DNA of 64,000 bases from JAAURB01 sp049647265 (lineage in GTDB: Bacteria > Cyanobacteriota > Cyanobacteriia > Cyanobacteriales > Microcoleaceae), in assembly GCA_049647265.1 (NCBI GenBank), contig JBARXJ010000045.1, forward strand, positions 51,312 through 115,311, in the 5' to 3' direction. Position numbers and translations under genes: made by a program. The notes below the pieces were generated by a model. That model was not told where the DNA came from. It saw only the letters and a program-made list of their open reading frames with translations, and made no database searches. Shown piece after piece: positions 8,686 through 17,362 of this stretch (positions are counted from its first letter, which is position 1; each line of letters opens with the position of its first letter).

Positions 8686-9612
8686 TTAAGCCGAAACCGT
8701 CTGATCGATAGAAGCTAACCATTGTTGTAACCTTTTAACGAAGGCTATGGTTTCAACATATGCCAATTGATTCTTTTGTTGAATAAAATATTCAGCCCCT
8801 TGATTAAAATCTGTTAGCGCTTTCGCATAAAGTGCCTGTTTTTGATACAGTTTTCCCCGGACTACATAAGTATTTGCATCAAAGGGATTTAAGCTTAATA
8901 CAGTAGTAAAATCCTCAATAGCATGAGTAATATCACCTTGACGACGGTAAGCACAACCTCGATTATAATATGATCGAGGATTAGCAGAATTTAAACTTAT
9001 TGCTTGAGAAAAATCACTTAATGCTATTGATAAATCTTGATTCAAAAAATAAGCAATTCCTCGATCCATATAGATTTCTGCTATTTCTTTTGATGATAAC
9101 TTTTGAGATAAACTCAGCGCAGAATTATAATCAGAAATGGCTGTTAAATAATCTTGAGTATCCGTTAATACCAATCCTCGATTATAGTAAGCGCGTCCTT
9201 CTTGAGGAGACTGCTGAATAATACGATCATACACAGTAACCGCTGCTTCTGTATTATTTATACTATGATATGCAATGCCTAAATTTAAATACGATTCAAT
9301 ATCATTATCATTCAATTCAATTGCTTTCTCACAATCTAAAATAGCTTGATGATAGTGATTTAACTGAACAGAAACCCAACAACGACTATGATAAGCTTTA
9401 CTAAAGTTAGGCTGAATTTGAATTGCGCGATCAAAATTTTCTAGGGCTTCTGAATAATGATCAAGTTGTATCTGTTCTATTCCCAACTGAATAAAATGAT
9501 CCACATTCACTTGACTCTGAGTGGTTGTAATGCTCAATACAGGTGTAGTATAGAGAAACCATAACAGTAGAGTTTGAGTGAAAAGTACAGTCATGAAACT
9601 GATAAAACTCAT
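8686..9612 (-). CDS. secreted or membrane-anchored TPR repeat protein
   Basis: Protein of 308 residues with a hydrophobic N-terminus (residues 3-28, possible signal peptide or anchor) followed by about seven tetratricopeptide repeats covering most of the rest. Repeats show the usual signature, e.g. Y-Y-N-R-G-L-V-L and A-I-S-D-Y-N-S-A-L. TPR arrays bind other proteins; the partner is unknown. It has no enzymatic domain. It stands alone on this strand between glmS and petJ, with a 254-base gap towards petJ. Confidence 0.8.
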   Translation of the reverse strand: MSFISFMTVLFTQTLLLWFLYTTPVLSITTTQSQVNVDHFIQLGIEQIQLDHYSEALENFDRAIQIQPNFSKAYHSRCWVSVQLNHYHQAILDCEKAIELNDNDIESYLNLGIAYHSINNTEAAVTVYDRIIQQSPQEGRAYYNRGLVLTDTQDYLTAISDYNSALSLSQKLSSKEIAEIYMDRGIAYFLNQDLSIALSDFSQAISLNSANPRSYYNRGCAYRRQGDITHAIEDFTTVLSLNPFDANTYVVRGKLYQKQALYAKALTDFNQGAEYFIQQKNQLAYVETIAFVKRLQQWLASIDQTVSA

Positions 9613-9778
9613 AAATTTCTATCCACTAAAAATAAGGAATCAACTGCTAACACCAAATTAATTGAAAAAATAACCCTCTCTGCTTTGTGTATCTCTGTGG
9701 TTAATTAAAATTTTACTGAACAGTATTTCTAAGTTCCTCGCCTTCTGGTTAAGTCTCAAAAACGATTATAAAATGAAT

Positions 9779-9820
9779 ATAGATCCACCCAATAATTAAC
9801 TTTATTCGAGGTGAATCTAT
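9779..9820 (-). terminator. hairpin downstream of petJ
   Basis: ATAGATCCACC and GGTGAATCTAT form an 11-bp stem with one mismatch and a 20-base loop, 46 bases beyond the petJ stop on the minus strand. The bases after it on that strand are AT-rich but not a clean T-run, so terminator function is likely, not certain. Confidence 0.5.
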
Positions 9821-9866
9821 ATTGATGAAATAACGTTAAAAATGTAGCAATGAGTTAATCACTCAC

Positions 9867-10214
9867 TTACCAGCCTTTTTCAGCTTGAGCCACAACATAA
9901 GCAGAAACGTTTTCAATTTGTTCCGCATTTAAACGCCCTTTAAAAGCAGGCATCGCTCCCTTACCATTTGTGACTTGGTAAGTAATGGCTGCTTGTGCAT
10001 CCTCACTAAAACCTTTTAAATATTTAGCAAGTGCGTCCTTTTTCAAGGTTTTCATCGACATAATGACGTTTCTACCGCCCAGGTGACAAGCATTACAGTT
10101 GGCAGCGAAAACCGAAGCACCTTTACTTGGATCGCCATCTGCTAAAGCAGGAGAAGGCATCGCAAATGAGAATAGCGCAAGACTCAGTAACAAAATAGAA
10201 AGTAATTTTTTCAA
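9867..10214 (-). CDS. petJ: cytochrome c6
   Basis: Thylakoid-lumen heme protein carrying electrons from cytochrome b6f to photosystem I, or to oxidase, as the copper-free alternative to plastocyanin. The 115-residue precursor has a Sec signal M-K-K-L-L-S-I-L-L-L and a cleavage site after A-L-A (residue 25). The heme motif is C-N-A-C-H (Cys40, Cys43, His44), and Met88 in G-A-M-P-A-F is the second axial ligand; K-T-L-K-K-D-A-L is typical of c6. Start: a longer reading begins at TTG 10229, but a strong GAGGAGA lies inside it and serves a TTG at 10214, giving the family's standard M-K-K-L-L start, so I chose that. It is divergent from petR-petP, its probable repressor system. Confidence 0.95.
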   Translation of the reverse strand: MKKLLSILLLSLALFSFAMPSPALADGDPSKGASVFAANCNACHLGGRNVIMSMKTLKKDALAKYLKGFSEDAQAAITYQVTNGKGAMPAFKGRLNAEQIENVSAYVVAQAEKGW

Positions 10215-10284
10215 CGGAATTCTCCTCAAAGTTAGATAAATCGACAGAATGTTCTTTGCAGAGTTTGATATACTCAGTAAATAT

Positions 10285-10303
10285 TGTCAAAAGACAGTAC
10301 GTC
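10285..10303. promoter_or_regulatory. candidate PetR operator in the petJ/petR intergenic region
   Basis: TGTC-AAAA-GACA (10285-10296) is a perfect inverted repeat, and its right arm overlaps a second one, GAC-N5-GTC (10293-10303). Together they give three alternating half-sites GTC/GAC/GTC. BlaI/CopY-type dimers bind such short palindromes. The site is about 70 bases upstream of the petJ start and 90 upstream of petR, so it could control both. The assignment to PetR is inference from position. Confidence 0.5.
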
Positions 10304-10390
10304 AAAGTTTAATAATTTGTAACAAAAGTCGAAGTTAATGGCTTAGTTCAAGGAAAATAAGTATTAATCTGATTAACTTTTTGAAAAAAT

Positions 10391-10813
10391 ATGGCTTCTT
10401 TACCTGATTATCGCCCGAAAAAACTATCTCTTGGTCCTTTAGAACAAGAAATCTTAAATATTATTTGGCAATTAAACGGAGCCACTGCAAAGCAAATTCA
10501 TCAACAAATTTTAGCCGATCCAGATCGAGAATTATCTTACCCCAGCGTCACAACAGTCTTACAACGCCTGACTACAAAAGGTTGGCTCACTTGTGATAAA
10601 AGCGATCGCGCTTTCGTTTGGAAACCGTTAATTTCTCAGCAACAAGCCCAGCTTTTAAAATCACATGAACGTTTAAATCAATTTCTAGCAGTGACAAATC
10701 CCGATATGGTTGCGGCTTTTGCAGATGATTTAGATGGGGGAAGTTTAGATCAACTCGAAGCAATTGCTCAGCGGATACAAGCTATTCGTCAAGCTAGAAA
10801 GCAGGGGGAATAA
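10391..10813 (+). CDS. petR: BlaI/CopY-family transcriptional repressor PetR
   Basis: Winged-helix regulator of 140 residues (penicillinase-repressor family). The helix-turn-helix region reads L-G-P-L-E-Q-E-I-L-N-I-I-W then S-V-T-T-V-L-Q-R-L-T-T-K-G-W-L, a clear BlaI/MecI signature, followed by a C-terminal dimerisation helix part. Known: in Synechocystis the equivalent pair slr0240/slr0241 (PetR/PetP) controls petJ and petE by copper, PetP degrading PetR when copper is low. Here the pair is next to and divergent from petJ, which supports the same role. The stop codon overlaps the petP start by one base (TAATG), so both are translated together. No plastocyanin gene is in this window. Confidence 0.9.
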   Translation: MASLPDYRPKKLSLGPLEQEILNIIWQLNGATAKQIHQQILADPDRELSYPSVTTVLQRLTTKGWLTCDKSDRAFVWKPLISQQQAQLLKSHERLNQFLAVTNPDMVAAFADDLDGGSLDQLEAIAQRIQAIRQARKQGE

Positions 10814-11664
10814 TGCATTTATTAATGTTAGGAATTGCTTTAATCTTAGCCCTGAGTATTCAATATATAAAGTCAATTCGTTCCACAGAATTACCGACCT
10901 GGAGACAACGAGTACAACGCTCATTAATTGGAATTATTGTACCGCCTTTACTCTTAGCCATTACTGCGATCGCCGTGATCTGTATGGGGCCACAAGGAGA
11001 GATGTTAGGACAATCTACAGGTCTATTTGGCTATAGCTTAGCATGGGGATTTTGTGGATGGGTGCTGATTTCAGGGGGTATTCTGGTATGGCAAGCAAAG
11101 CGATCGCTGCAAGACATCCGTCAATATCCAACTCAAATTTTATATGGAATAACAGTTCGAGTTTTAGATGAACCGATCTTATTTTGCGCTCAAATTGGGT
11201 TATGGCAACCTGAACTTGTGGTAACTGAGGGCTTTATTAATACTTTAACCCCTGAACAACAAAAAGCAGTTCTGACTCATGAACAAGCCCATTATTATTA
11301 TCGGGATACGTTTTGCTTTTTTTGGTTAGGTTGGTGTCGTCACTTAACCGCCTGGTTTCCTAATACTGAAACATACTGGGAAGAACTCTTATTATTACGA
11401 GAATTACGGGCAGATCGCCTCGCTGCCAAACGGGTCGATCCGTTACTCTTGGCAGAATCATTAGTGTTAATGGTACGTCATCAAACCATTGCCTCACCCG
11501 CCTATTATGCAACCTTTAGCGCCACGACACCCCCTAACCGTCTGGCAGAACGGATCGAGGCGTTATTAAGCGATACAGAGCCTCCTAAGGGCAGTTATTG
11601 GGATGCTTGGCAATGGCTCGGATTGATTTTGCTCCCTTTGTTAACTATTCCCTTTCATCATTAA
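10813..11664 (+). CDS. petP: M56-family membrane metalloprotease PetP (BlaR1/MecR1-like)
   Basis: Membrane protease of 283 residues. It has transmembrane segments near residues 2-19, 38-58 and 73-95, a cytosolic zinc-protease domain with H156-E-Q-A-H160, a downstream L-R-E-L-R-A-D-R-L-A-A-K helix with the probable third ligand (Glu near 198), and a C-terminal hydrophobic helix. It lacks the large penicillin-binding sensor domain of BlaR1. By analogy with Synechocystis PetP it would cleave the PetR repressor when copper is scarce, releasing petJ. The one-base overlap with petR and the adjacent petJ make this the most secure functional inference. How copper is sensed is not visible in the sequence. 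Confidence 0.88.
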   Translation: MHLLMLGIALILALSIQYIKSIRSTELPTWRQRVQRSLIGIIVPPLLLAITAIAVICMGPQGEMLGQSTGLFGYSLAWGFCGWVLISGGILVWQAKRSLQDIRQYPTQILYGITVRVLDEPILFCAQIGLWQPELVVTEGFINTLTPEQQKAVLTHEQAHYYYRDTFCFFWLGWCRHLTAWFPNTETYWEELLLLRELRADRLAAKRVDPLLLAESLVLMVRHQTIASPAYYATFSATTPPNRLAERIEALLSDTEPPKGSYWDAWQWLGLILLPLLTIPFHH

Positions 11665-11695
11665 TTTGAGGTGCGTCGATGACACAATTAATATT

Positions 11696-11717
11696 GGGTG
11701 CGCGACTTGACACACCC
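11696..11717. terminator. short hairpin between convergent petP and anmK
   Basis: GGGTG and CACCC arms flank a 12-base loop, in the 52-base gap between the two stop codons, and the last base touches the anmK stop codon. The arm is followed by TAC rather than a T-run. The motif resembles the GTAGGGTGCG modules found elsewhere in the window, so it may be a small repeat rather than a terminator. Confidence 0.35.
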
Positions 11718-12868
11718 TACGGTTGATGAATTTCTCCTAATAATACTGCTTGTTTGGCTCCGGTGACCGCCGGACAATTTCCTGTGATATTATTCATCCG
11801 CCAATACGCTAAAATGGCAAAGGCGATCGCTTCTTTATAATCTGCATCTAAACCTGCATCAGTGGTGGTTAAAATGGGGATGGGATCTAAGTGATGTTGG
11901 AGGCGTTGTTTCAGATAGCTATTGTGACTGCCACCGCCACAGAGTAACACTTGATCCGGCATTTGGGGTAAAAACTGATGGTAACTTTGGGCAATTGAAG
12001 CGGCGGTTAATTCGGTTAAAGTCGCGAGAATATCAGCAGAATTGAGATCGTAATTTTGGGCTTCAGTTAGGCATTGATGCAGATAAGCCAAACCAAACAA
12101 TTCTCGTCCGGTAGACTTAGGCGGCGGTTGGTGAAAAAAGTCCTGTTGTAGCCATTGTTGCACTAATTCTAAACAAGGGGTTCCGGTTGCTGCGATCGCC
12201 CCATTTTTATCATAGGTTTGGTTACCATTAGAAAAATGCTCAACGGCTAAATCCAGTAAACTATTGGCAGGGCCTGTATCCCAGCCTAAAATTTTACCTT
12301 GAGTAGCCAAAGGCGGTAAATAAGTCACATTGCCAATACCGCCTAAATTTTGCACACAGCGATAAGATTGGGGATGAGTTAACAAGGCAATATCTACAGC
12401 AGAAACCAGTGGTGCGCCTTCTCCCCCGGCTTCGAGGTCAGCTTGTCGAAAATTACTCACTGTAGGAATAGCTGTTAACTGAGCGATCGCAGCCCCCCGT
12501 CCAAGCTGTAAACTATATCCCATCTGGAACTGCGGGCTATTGAGTTGGGGCGGTTGATGGAATACAGTTTGACCATGGGAACCAATCAATTGCGCTGCGG
12601 GTTGTCCTTTTTGGATGGCATTAGCCGCTTCAGCAAAACAGATAGCGATATTATGATCTAAAGCTGCTAATTCAGCCATAGATAACGCTTCTCCTTGGCA
12701 GACGGCTAGAATTTGCGATCGCAGGATATCTGGATAGGGAAAAGTGTTTCCGGCTAGGAGTTTAACCTGTAACGTTGAGGAGTTGTGTTCTATCTGAACC
12801 AGCGCCGCATCAATTCCATCGACAGACGTACCGCTAATTAAGCCAACGACATTTATGGTTTGATTCAT
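11717..12868 (-). CDS. anmK: anhydro-N-acetylmuramic acid kinase
   Basis: Cytoplasmic kinase of 383 residues that opens and phosphorylates 1,6-anhydro-MurNAc, released from the cell wall during peptidoglycan turnover, to MurNAc-6-phosphate. The N-terminus G-L-I-S-G-T-S-V-D-G-I-D is the AnmK/ASKHA phosphate-binding motif. Others are G-S-H-G-Q-T-V-F-H, N-L-G-G-I-G-N-V-T, G-W-D-T-G-P-A-N and V-L-L-C-G-G-G-S-H-N. Length is normal for the family. Its ATG overlaps the PP2C stop by four bases (ATGA), so the phosphatase and the kinase are translationally coupled. MurQ, the next step, is not in the window; nagA and glmS are. Confidence 0.95.
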   Translation of the reverse strand: MNQTINVVGLISGTSVDGIDAALVQIEHNSSTLQVKLLAGNTFPYPDILRSQILAVCQGEALSMAELAALDHNIAICFAEAANAIQKGQPAAQLIGSHGQTVFHQPPQLNSPQFQMGYSLQLGRGAAIAQLTAIPTVSNFRQADLEAGGEGAPLVSAVDIALLTHPQSYRCVQNLGGIGNVTYLPPLATQGKILGWDTGPANSLLDLAVEHFSNGNQTYDKNGAIAATGTPCLELVQQWLQQDFFHQPPPKSTGRELFGLAYLHQCLTEAQNYDLNSADILATLTELTAASIAQSYHQFLPQMPDQVLLCGGGSHNSYLKQRLQHHLDPIPILTTTDAGLDADYKEAIAFAILAYWRMNNITGNCPAVTGAKQAVLLGEIHQP

Positions 12869-13608
12869 GGTAGCTGAGTTTCAGATTCAATACCCACCAC
12901 CACAACAGTAATATTATCCCGTCCCCCTTCAGTTTTGGCAGCTTCTACCAGTTCTTTTGCAGTCGTTTCATAATCTTCGACCCCATTTAAATGTTTAGCA
13001 ATTTGCCCATCGGAGAGTTCTTCGGTTAACCCATCACTACATAATAAAAAGTGATCCTCTGGTTGCACCTCGACCGGAATAATTTCTACATCTATCGCAT
13101 CAGCCCGGCCTAAACATTGAGATAAAATATGTCGCCAAGGATGAATGCGGGCATCCTCTGGAGTCAATAATTGATTAGCAACGGCTTGGGCGACCCAGGT
13201 TTGATCCTGACTTATCTGTTCTAAATCCTCTCCCCGCATCCGATACAACCGAGAGTCACCAATATTACCACACCAGGGCTGATCGGGTTCGCGAAACAGA
13301 ATAACCACTGCTGTAGTACCCATATCTGCCCGTTCTGGGTGATCTTGTTGATCTTGAACGATAGCATCATTCGCCGCTAAAAACGCATCATTTAACAGTT
13401 CTGGTGAAGCACTAGCGCTTTGCCAATGGGTTTCGAGGTAAGTTTGGATGGTTTGGGTCGCAATTTGGCTGGCTTCCTGGCCACCTGCATGACCCCCCAT
13501 CCCATCTGCCACAATAAAAAATCGTCCTTCTGGGTCAATGTAATAAGCATCCTGATTTACAGCGCGGACATTTCCTGTATCCGTCCAACCGGCATAATGA
13601 CATTTCAT
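12865..13608 (-). CDS. PP2C-family serine/threonine protein phosphatase
   Basis: Soluble phosphatase of 247 residues of the bacterial PPM/Stp type. Metal-binding residues are visible: Asp20 in N-Q-D-A-Y, Asp35-Gly36 in V-A-D-G-M-G-G-H, Asp in C-S-D-G-L-T-E, and the closing G-G-R-D-N-I-T-V-V-V-V. The Mn2+-dependent enzyme reverses Hanks-type Ser/Thr kinase phosphorylation. The nearest kinase in the window is the TPR kinase about 18 kb away, so a partnership is not implied. It is the first gene of an overlapping pair with anmK. Confidence 0.94.
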   Translation of the reverse strand: MKCHYAGWTDTGNVRAVNQDAYYIDPEGRFFIVADGMGGHAGGQEASQIATQTIQTYLETHWQSASASPELLNDAFLAANDAIVQDQQDHPERADMGTTAVVILFREPDQPWCGNIGDSRLYRMRGEDLEQISQDQTWVAQAVANQLLTPEDARIHPWRHILSQCLGRADAIDVEIIPVEVQPEDHFLLCSDGLTEELSDGQIAKHLNGVEDYETTAKELVEAAKTEGGRDNITVVVVGIESETQLP

Positions 13609-13906
13609 AGATCATCAGTCTGAGTGATTCGATTGCGATCGTTTCTCAACTTATATAAAAAAAATCAGATATTTGCGTTGATGTAAAGTCTAGGATGAGC
13701 TGAGAATAACCCACGATCAATAGGGATAGACTGCCCAGTCCTTGACTTGACCCACTCACGTCAAAGGCTATAGCAGAGAAAGCGTTAGTTGAGGTAGAGA
13801 TTTGTGCTACCCGCGCCACCAGTGCTGATGGATGATATCAGAGTTTTCACCCAATCTACAAGTGTTTTTTCCAATAATCTCCACAGCCACAGGTGAGGGT
13901 GAGCGA
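13609..13906. other. gap between the UbiB-family gene and the PP2C gene
   Basis: About 300 bases without an ORF of note. It is the upstream region of the PP2C-anmK pair on the minus strand. I see no clear promoter, RNA gene or repeat in it. Confidence 0.3.
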
Positions 13907-15685
13907 TCACATCATCCGATCATAACGATCAATGCGCCGTAGCAATCTAAAAAAGGTAATTCCCATCAATAGTGCCAGAAATAGCGAGATGGTTGCTAAG
14001 ACAACATACTGATTGATAAACAGTAAGGTGGCTGAGATGGTAAACCCACAAATTAGTAAAGCATAGTTCGTTCCCATCTGGACATGACTCACCCGGCGAA
14101 TCACTCGATCTGTTTCGACAGAGCGCACCCGCATACGCAAGTCTCCCTGTTCTAACTTATTCAGGGTATCTTCTATCCGACTGGGTAATCCAAACGCGGT
14201 CGAACTCACCTGTGCGGCTTGTCGGCCAATTTCATTGAGTAAAGTATTGGCTGTGTCTGCTTGATTTCCATTAGACATAAGCTGCATGGCAAACGGTTGT
14301 GCCACCTCCATAAAATTAAATTCTGGATCGAGTCCTTTTCCCACACCTTCTAAGGTTGAGAAGGCCCGCATCACAAAGGTGAATGTTGCGGGAAAACGGA
14401 AGGGTTGATCGTAAGCAATTTCATACAGATCATCACTGATGCTGTTAATCGATTGCTGTTCAAAGGGTTTATCCATGAAGTTATCCAGCATATACTGAAC
14501 ACTTCGTCGGACAGGCCCCATGTCCCCTGTGGGAGCCAGCGCCCCTAAATCAACCAGGGATTGTACCACACGAGTCCCGTCTTTTTGGGCAATGCCAAAC
14601 AGGGTTTCCATCAGCTTTTCTCGCAGATTCTTGGTAATCTGACCCATCATGCCAAAATCATAAAAGATCAATTGACCTTCTGGGCTGACTGCCAAATTAC
14701 CGGGGTGGGGATCTGCGTGGAAAAATCCATTATTCAGTAATTGAATTAGATAAGCCTCTGCTCCCATTTGTGCCAGTCGTTTACGGTCTAAACCGGAGGC
14801 TTCAATCGCTTCATAGTTACTAATTTTGATACCGGGAGCATATTCTAAAGTCAGTACACGAGGGGAAGAATATTGCCAATATACTCGCGGCACTTTGACC
14901 CAATCACAATCACGGAAATGTCGGCGAAAGGTATCCGCGTTACGGCCTTCATTGAGATAGTCAATTTCTAGCCATAAAATGCGGCAACATTCCTCATAAA
15001 TCCCAGACCAATCTCGTCCTCGACCCCAGGTGGGGTGATTTTGAAAGTATCGAGCAATTCCTTTAAGAATCGTTAAATCGATCTCAAATAACTTTTTCAG
15101 TCCGGGTCGTTGAATTTTGACTACAACATCGGTACCCGAACGCAGTTGAGCGCGGTGAACTTGTCCTAAACTGGCTGCGGCGAGGGGAACTGGGTCAAAG
15201 CTGGTAAACAGTTCTTCAGCAGTTTTACCAAAATCTTGCTGGATAATTTCCAAGCATTGTTCATAGTTAAACGCTGGAACTTTATCTTGTAATTTTGACA
15301 ATTCTTCAACGTATTCTGCGGGGAATAAATCCGCGCGAGTTGAGAATAATTGTCCGACTTTGATAAATGTTGGCCCCAACTCTAGTAATGTTTCTCGTAC
15401 CCAAATTGCTTGAGAACGACGACGAGCGAGCTGTTTTTCTTCAGCATACCCCCCCAAATAACTCCATTTTTTCTTATCGATCCACAGCCAACTTAACCAA
15501 GTCAGAACAAAAGCCCAGATATCGATATAACGTCGTTTGCGTGAATAGCTTTTACGATTCCATCGGTAGGCTTTTTGTCTGCCGGACAAGGTATTTGATT
15601 GTGAAGCGGTCGCAGGGGCGATCGCGCTTAACTGTTGCTGATTGTGAACCGAGCTATCATCCGGAATAGACACTCGAGTTTCCAA
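13907..15685 (-). CDS. ABC1/AarF/UbiB-family atypical kinase-like protein
   Basis: Protein of up to 592 residues of the ABC1K family, linked in bacteria and plastids to quinone and prenyl-lipid metabolism. It contains the family's K-V-G-Q-L-F-S-T-R motif, the A-A-A-S-L-G-Q-V-H-R-A loop replacing the usual glycine loop, the V-V-V-K-I-Q-R-P-G lysine, the catalytic F-F-H-A-D-P-H-P-G-N and the metal-binding Y-D-F-G-M-M-G. Two hydrophobic helices close the C-terminus (about residues 545-585). The first 60 residues are polar and poorly conserved in look. No ATG lies near the start; TTG 15685 or a GTG four codons later are possible, so the N-terminus is uncertain. The small protein gene upstream on the same strand may share its transcript. 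Confidence 0.92.
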   Translation of the reverse strand: METRVSIPDDSSVHNQQQLSAIAPATASQSNTLSGRQKAYRWNRKSYSRKRRYIDIWAFVLTWLSWLWIDKKKWSYLGGYAEEKQLARRRSQAIWVRETLLELGPTFIKVGQLFSTRADLFPAEYVEELSKLQDKVPAFNYEQCLEIIQQDFGKTAEELFTSFDPVPLAAASLGQVHRAQLRSGTDVVVKIQRPGLKKLFEIDLTILKGIARYFQNHPTWGRGRDWSGIYEECCRILWLEIDYLNEGRNADTFRRHFRDCDWVKVPRVYWQYSSPRVLTLEYAPGIKISNYEAIEASGLDRKRLAQMGAEAYLIQLLNNGFFHADPHPGNLAVSPEGQLIFYDFGMMGQITKNLREKLMETLFGIAQKDGTRVVQSLVDLGALAPTGDMGPVRRSVQYMLDNFMDKPFEQQSINSISDDLYEIAYDQPFRFPATFTFVMRAFSTLEGVGKGLDPEFNFMEVAQPFAMQLMSNGNQADTANTLLNEIGRQAAQVSSTAFGLPSRIEDTLNKLEQGDLRMRVRSVETDRVIRRVSHVQMGTNYALLICGFTISATLLFINQYVVLATISLFLALLMGITFFRLLRRIDRYDRMM

Positions 15686-15845
15686 ATTTTGTTTTTAGTA
15701 AGTTGACGGCAAATTTTAAAACGTATACAACAGATTTTAAAAGAGACAAAAAATGTCTTGATGTGCTGAACACTGGCAAGATATTAATTGCTATTTTGGA
15801 TTGCTCCGTTTTTTTATCTGTATTGATGATCATTATTTTTATTGA

Positions 15846-16175
15846 TCAATCTAAGTTGCGATACTGTTGGAGTTCAGAACGAAGCCGCGCAATTTCTGCC
15901 CGTAATTCATCGATTGTTTCTTGTAAATCAATGGGTTCAGCAGGGGAATATGTCGGAATATTGGAGGTGACGACCGTTCGATCTGCAACAATCTGAGATT
16001 CTTGATTGGCTCGGGTGGTAACGTTCTGGGTAAACTGTCGTAAGTTCTCCCGTTGTTCAGCATCAAATTTTCCTAGTTCACTCATGGTCTTGCTAAACAG
16101 GTTTTCTAGCTGTTCATATAGCCCTTCGGCTAAAGCACGGCCCATGAGAAATGAATCGACGGTTGGTTTACTCAT
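15846..16175 (-). CDS. DUF6825-type small cyanobacterial protein
   Basis: Protein of 109 residues. The conserved part is F-L-M-G-R-A-L-A-E-G-L-Y-E-Q-L-E and S-E-L-G-K-F-D-A-E-Q-R-E-N-L-R-Q-F, which I recall as the cyanobacterial/plastid DUF6825 family; the family name is from memory. The C-terminus ends in a short coiled coil (E-T-I-D-E-L-R-A-E-I-A-R-L-R-S-E-L). A nine-residue longer reading exists, but the ATG at 16175 (M-S-K-P-T-V-D-S-F) is typical. Function unknown. Confidence 0.7.
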   Translation of the reverse strand: MSKPTVDSFLMGRALAEGLYEQLENLFSKTMSELGKFDAEQRENLRQFTQNVTTRANQESQIVADRTVVTSNIPTYSPAEPIDLQETIDELRAEIARLRSELQQYRNLD

Positions 16176-16339
16176 AAAAAATTTTACTAACTTCCGTAAC
16201 AAATTATAACGTGCAGACTCATACAGATGAACGGCATCTTAATGAGATTTTTGAACTTTGTCTGTCTAGTTGGCTGGGAATTAGGGGTTGAGGAGGAGAT
16301 GCCATAGATACCCTTTGAGGGATCTGGCAATATTTCCTG

Positions 16340-17254
16340 TCAGCCGGGCAGGGAAAACAAGGGTAAGAATAAAGTCAGGAAATAGTAAACAATGGGTGCG
16401 GTAAACACGTAACTATCGGCTCGATCTAAAATGCCGCCATGACCTGGGATCAGTTGTCCAGAGTCTTTTACCCCGGCATCGCGTTTCATCATTGATTCGG
16501 TTAAATCTCCCAATAGGCTAGCCAAGCCAACCAGTAATCCCAGTAACAAACCCGCCCAAGGCAACCCGGGTAATTGTAAGATTTGCGCGCCCCATACAGC
16601 GACCGCAATACTCCCCACAATTCCAAACACTGCCCCCTCAACGGTCTTTTTTGGGCTGATATCTGATAGGCGAGTGCGGCCAAAGAATTTACCGAAAGTA
16701 TAAGCGCCAATATCGGCTGCCCAAATACAGATAAATGCTAATACAGTCACAGTCAACCCCAGAGGCAATGTCTCTAAATGACTCCAGAAGCTGGCTCCAG
16801 TATAAGAGGTTGAAAAGTGGCTCCGGAAGGGATGACTCAGTAGGCTTTGGTTAAATCCGACATCACCCGATTCTAAACCCACCCTCAAACGAATCCAGTA
16901 ACTGGGTAAGTAACCGCCGTAAAATAACCCTAAAATTGAGCTGGCAATATCAGCAATTGTGGCAATTTTGGGCTGGAAAAGCAGGTAGAAACAAATTAAG
17001 GTTCCGGCTAAAGCAAAGACTGGCTCTACCAGTTGAGGGGCAAGGGCAGCAGTAATGAGTAAACTCACACTCAATACCAGGGTAGTTCTTCCTGCCGGTT
17101 CAATTCCTGTCGAACGAACCAATTGAAAATATTCTGATAAGCCCAGGTAAATAATCACAACAAACCCTAAGGTGAAGTACCATCCTCCGAATGTCAACAT
17201 TCCTAGGGCTAGAATAATTGCAACGATTCCACTAATAATACGAGACCAAGGCAT
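16340..17254 (-). CDS. cdsA: phosphatidate cytidylyltransferase
   Basis: Integral membrane enzyme of about 304 residues converting phosphatidate and CTP to CDP-diacylglycerol, the precursor of phosphatidylglycerol. It has about eight membrane helices and the C-terminal CDS signature: G-D-L-T-E-S-M-M-K-R-D, then K-D-S-G, G-H-G-G and D-R-A-D-S. A TTG start seven codons upstream is possible, but ATG 17254 (M-P-W-S-R-I-I-S-G-I) is the standard cyanobacterial N-terminus. It follows cbiT by about 110 bases on the same strand and could be cotranscribed. Confidence 0.95.
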   Translation of the reverse strand: MPWSRIISGIVAIILALGMLTFGGWYFTLGFVVIIYLGLSEYFQLVRSTGIEPAGRTTLVLSVSLLITAALAPQLVEPVFALAGTLICFYLLFQPKIATIADIASSILGLFYGGYLPSYWIRLRVGLESGDVGFNQSLLSHPFRSHFSTSYTGASFWSHLETLPLGLTVTVLAFICIWAADIGAYTFGKFFGRTRLSDISPKKTVEGAVFGIVGSIAVAVWGAQILQLPGLPWAGLLLGLLVGLASLLGDLTESMMKRDAGVKDSGQLIPGHGGILDRADSYVFTAPIVYYFLTLFLPLFSLPG

Positions 17255-17362
17255 AGGGCAAATTTCTCTTGTCAATAAAAGATTAAATCTAGTGGTTAAA
17301 ATTGTTATCTTAAATTAAGATTGATTGTTCCGCTCTTAAATTTCAACGTCCTAGGACTGAGA

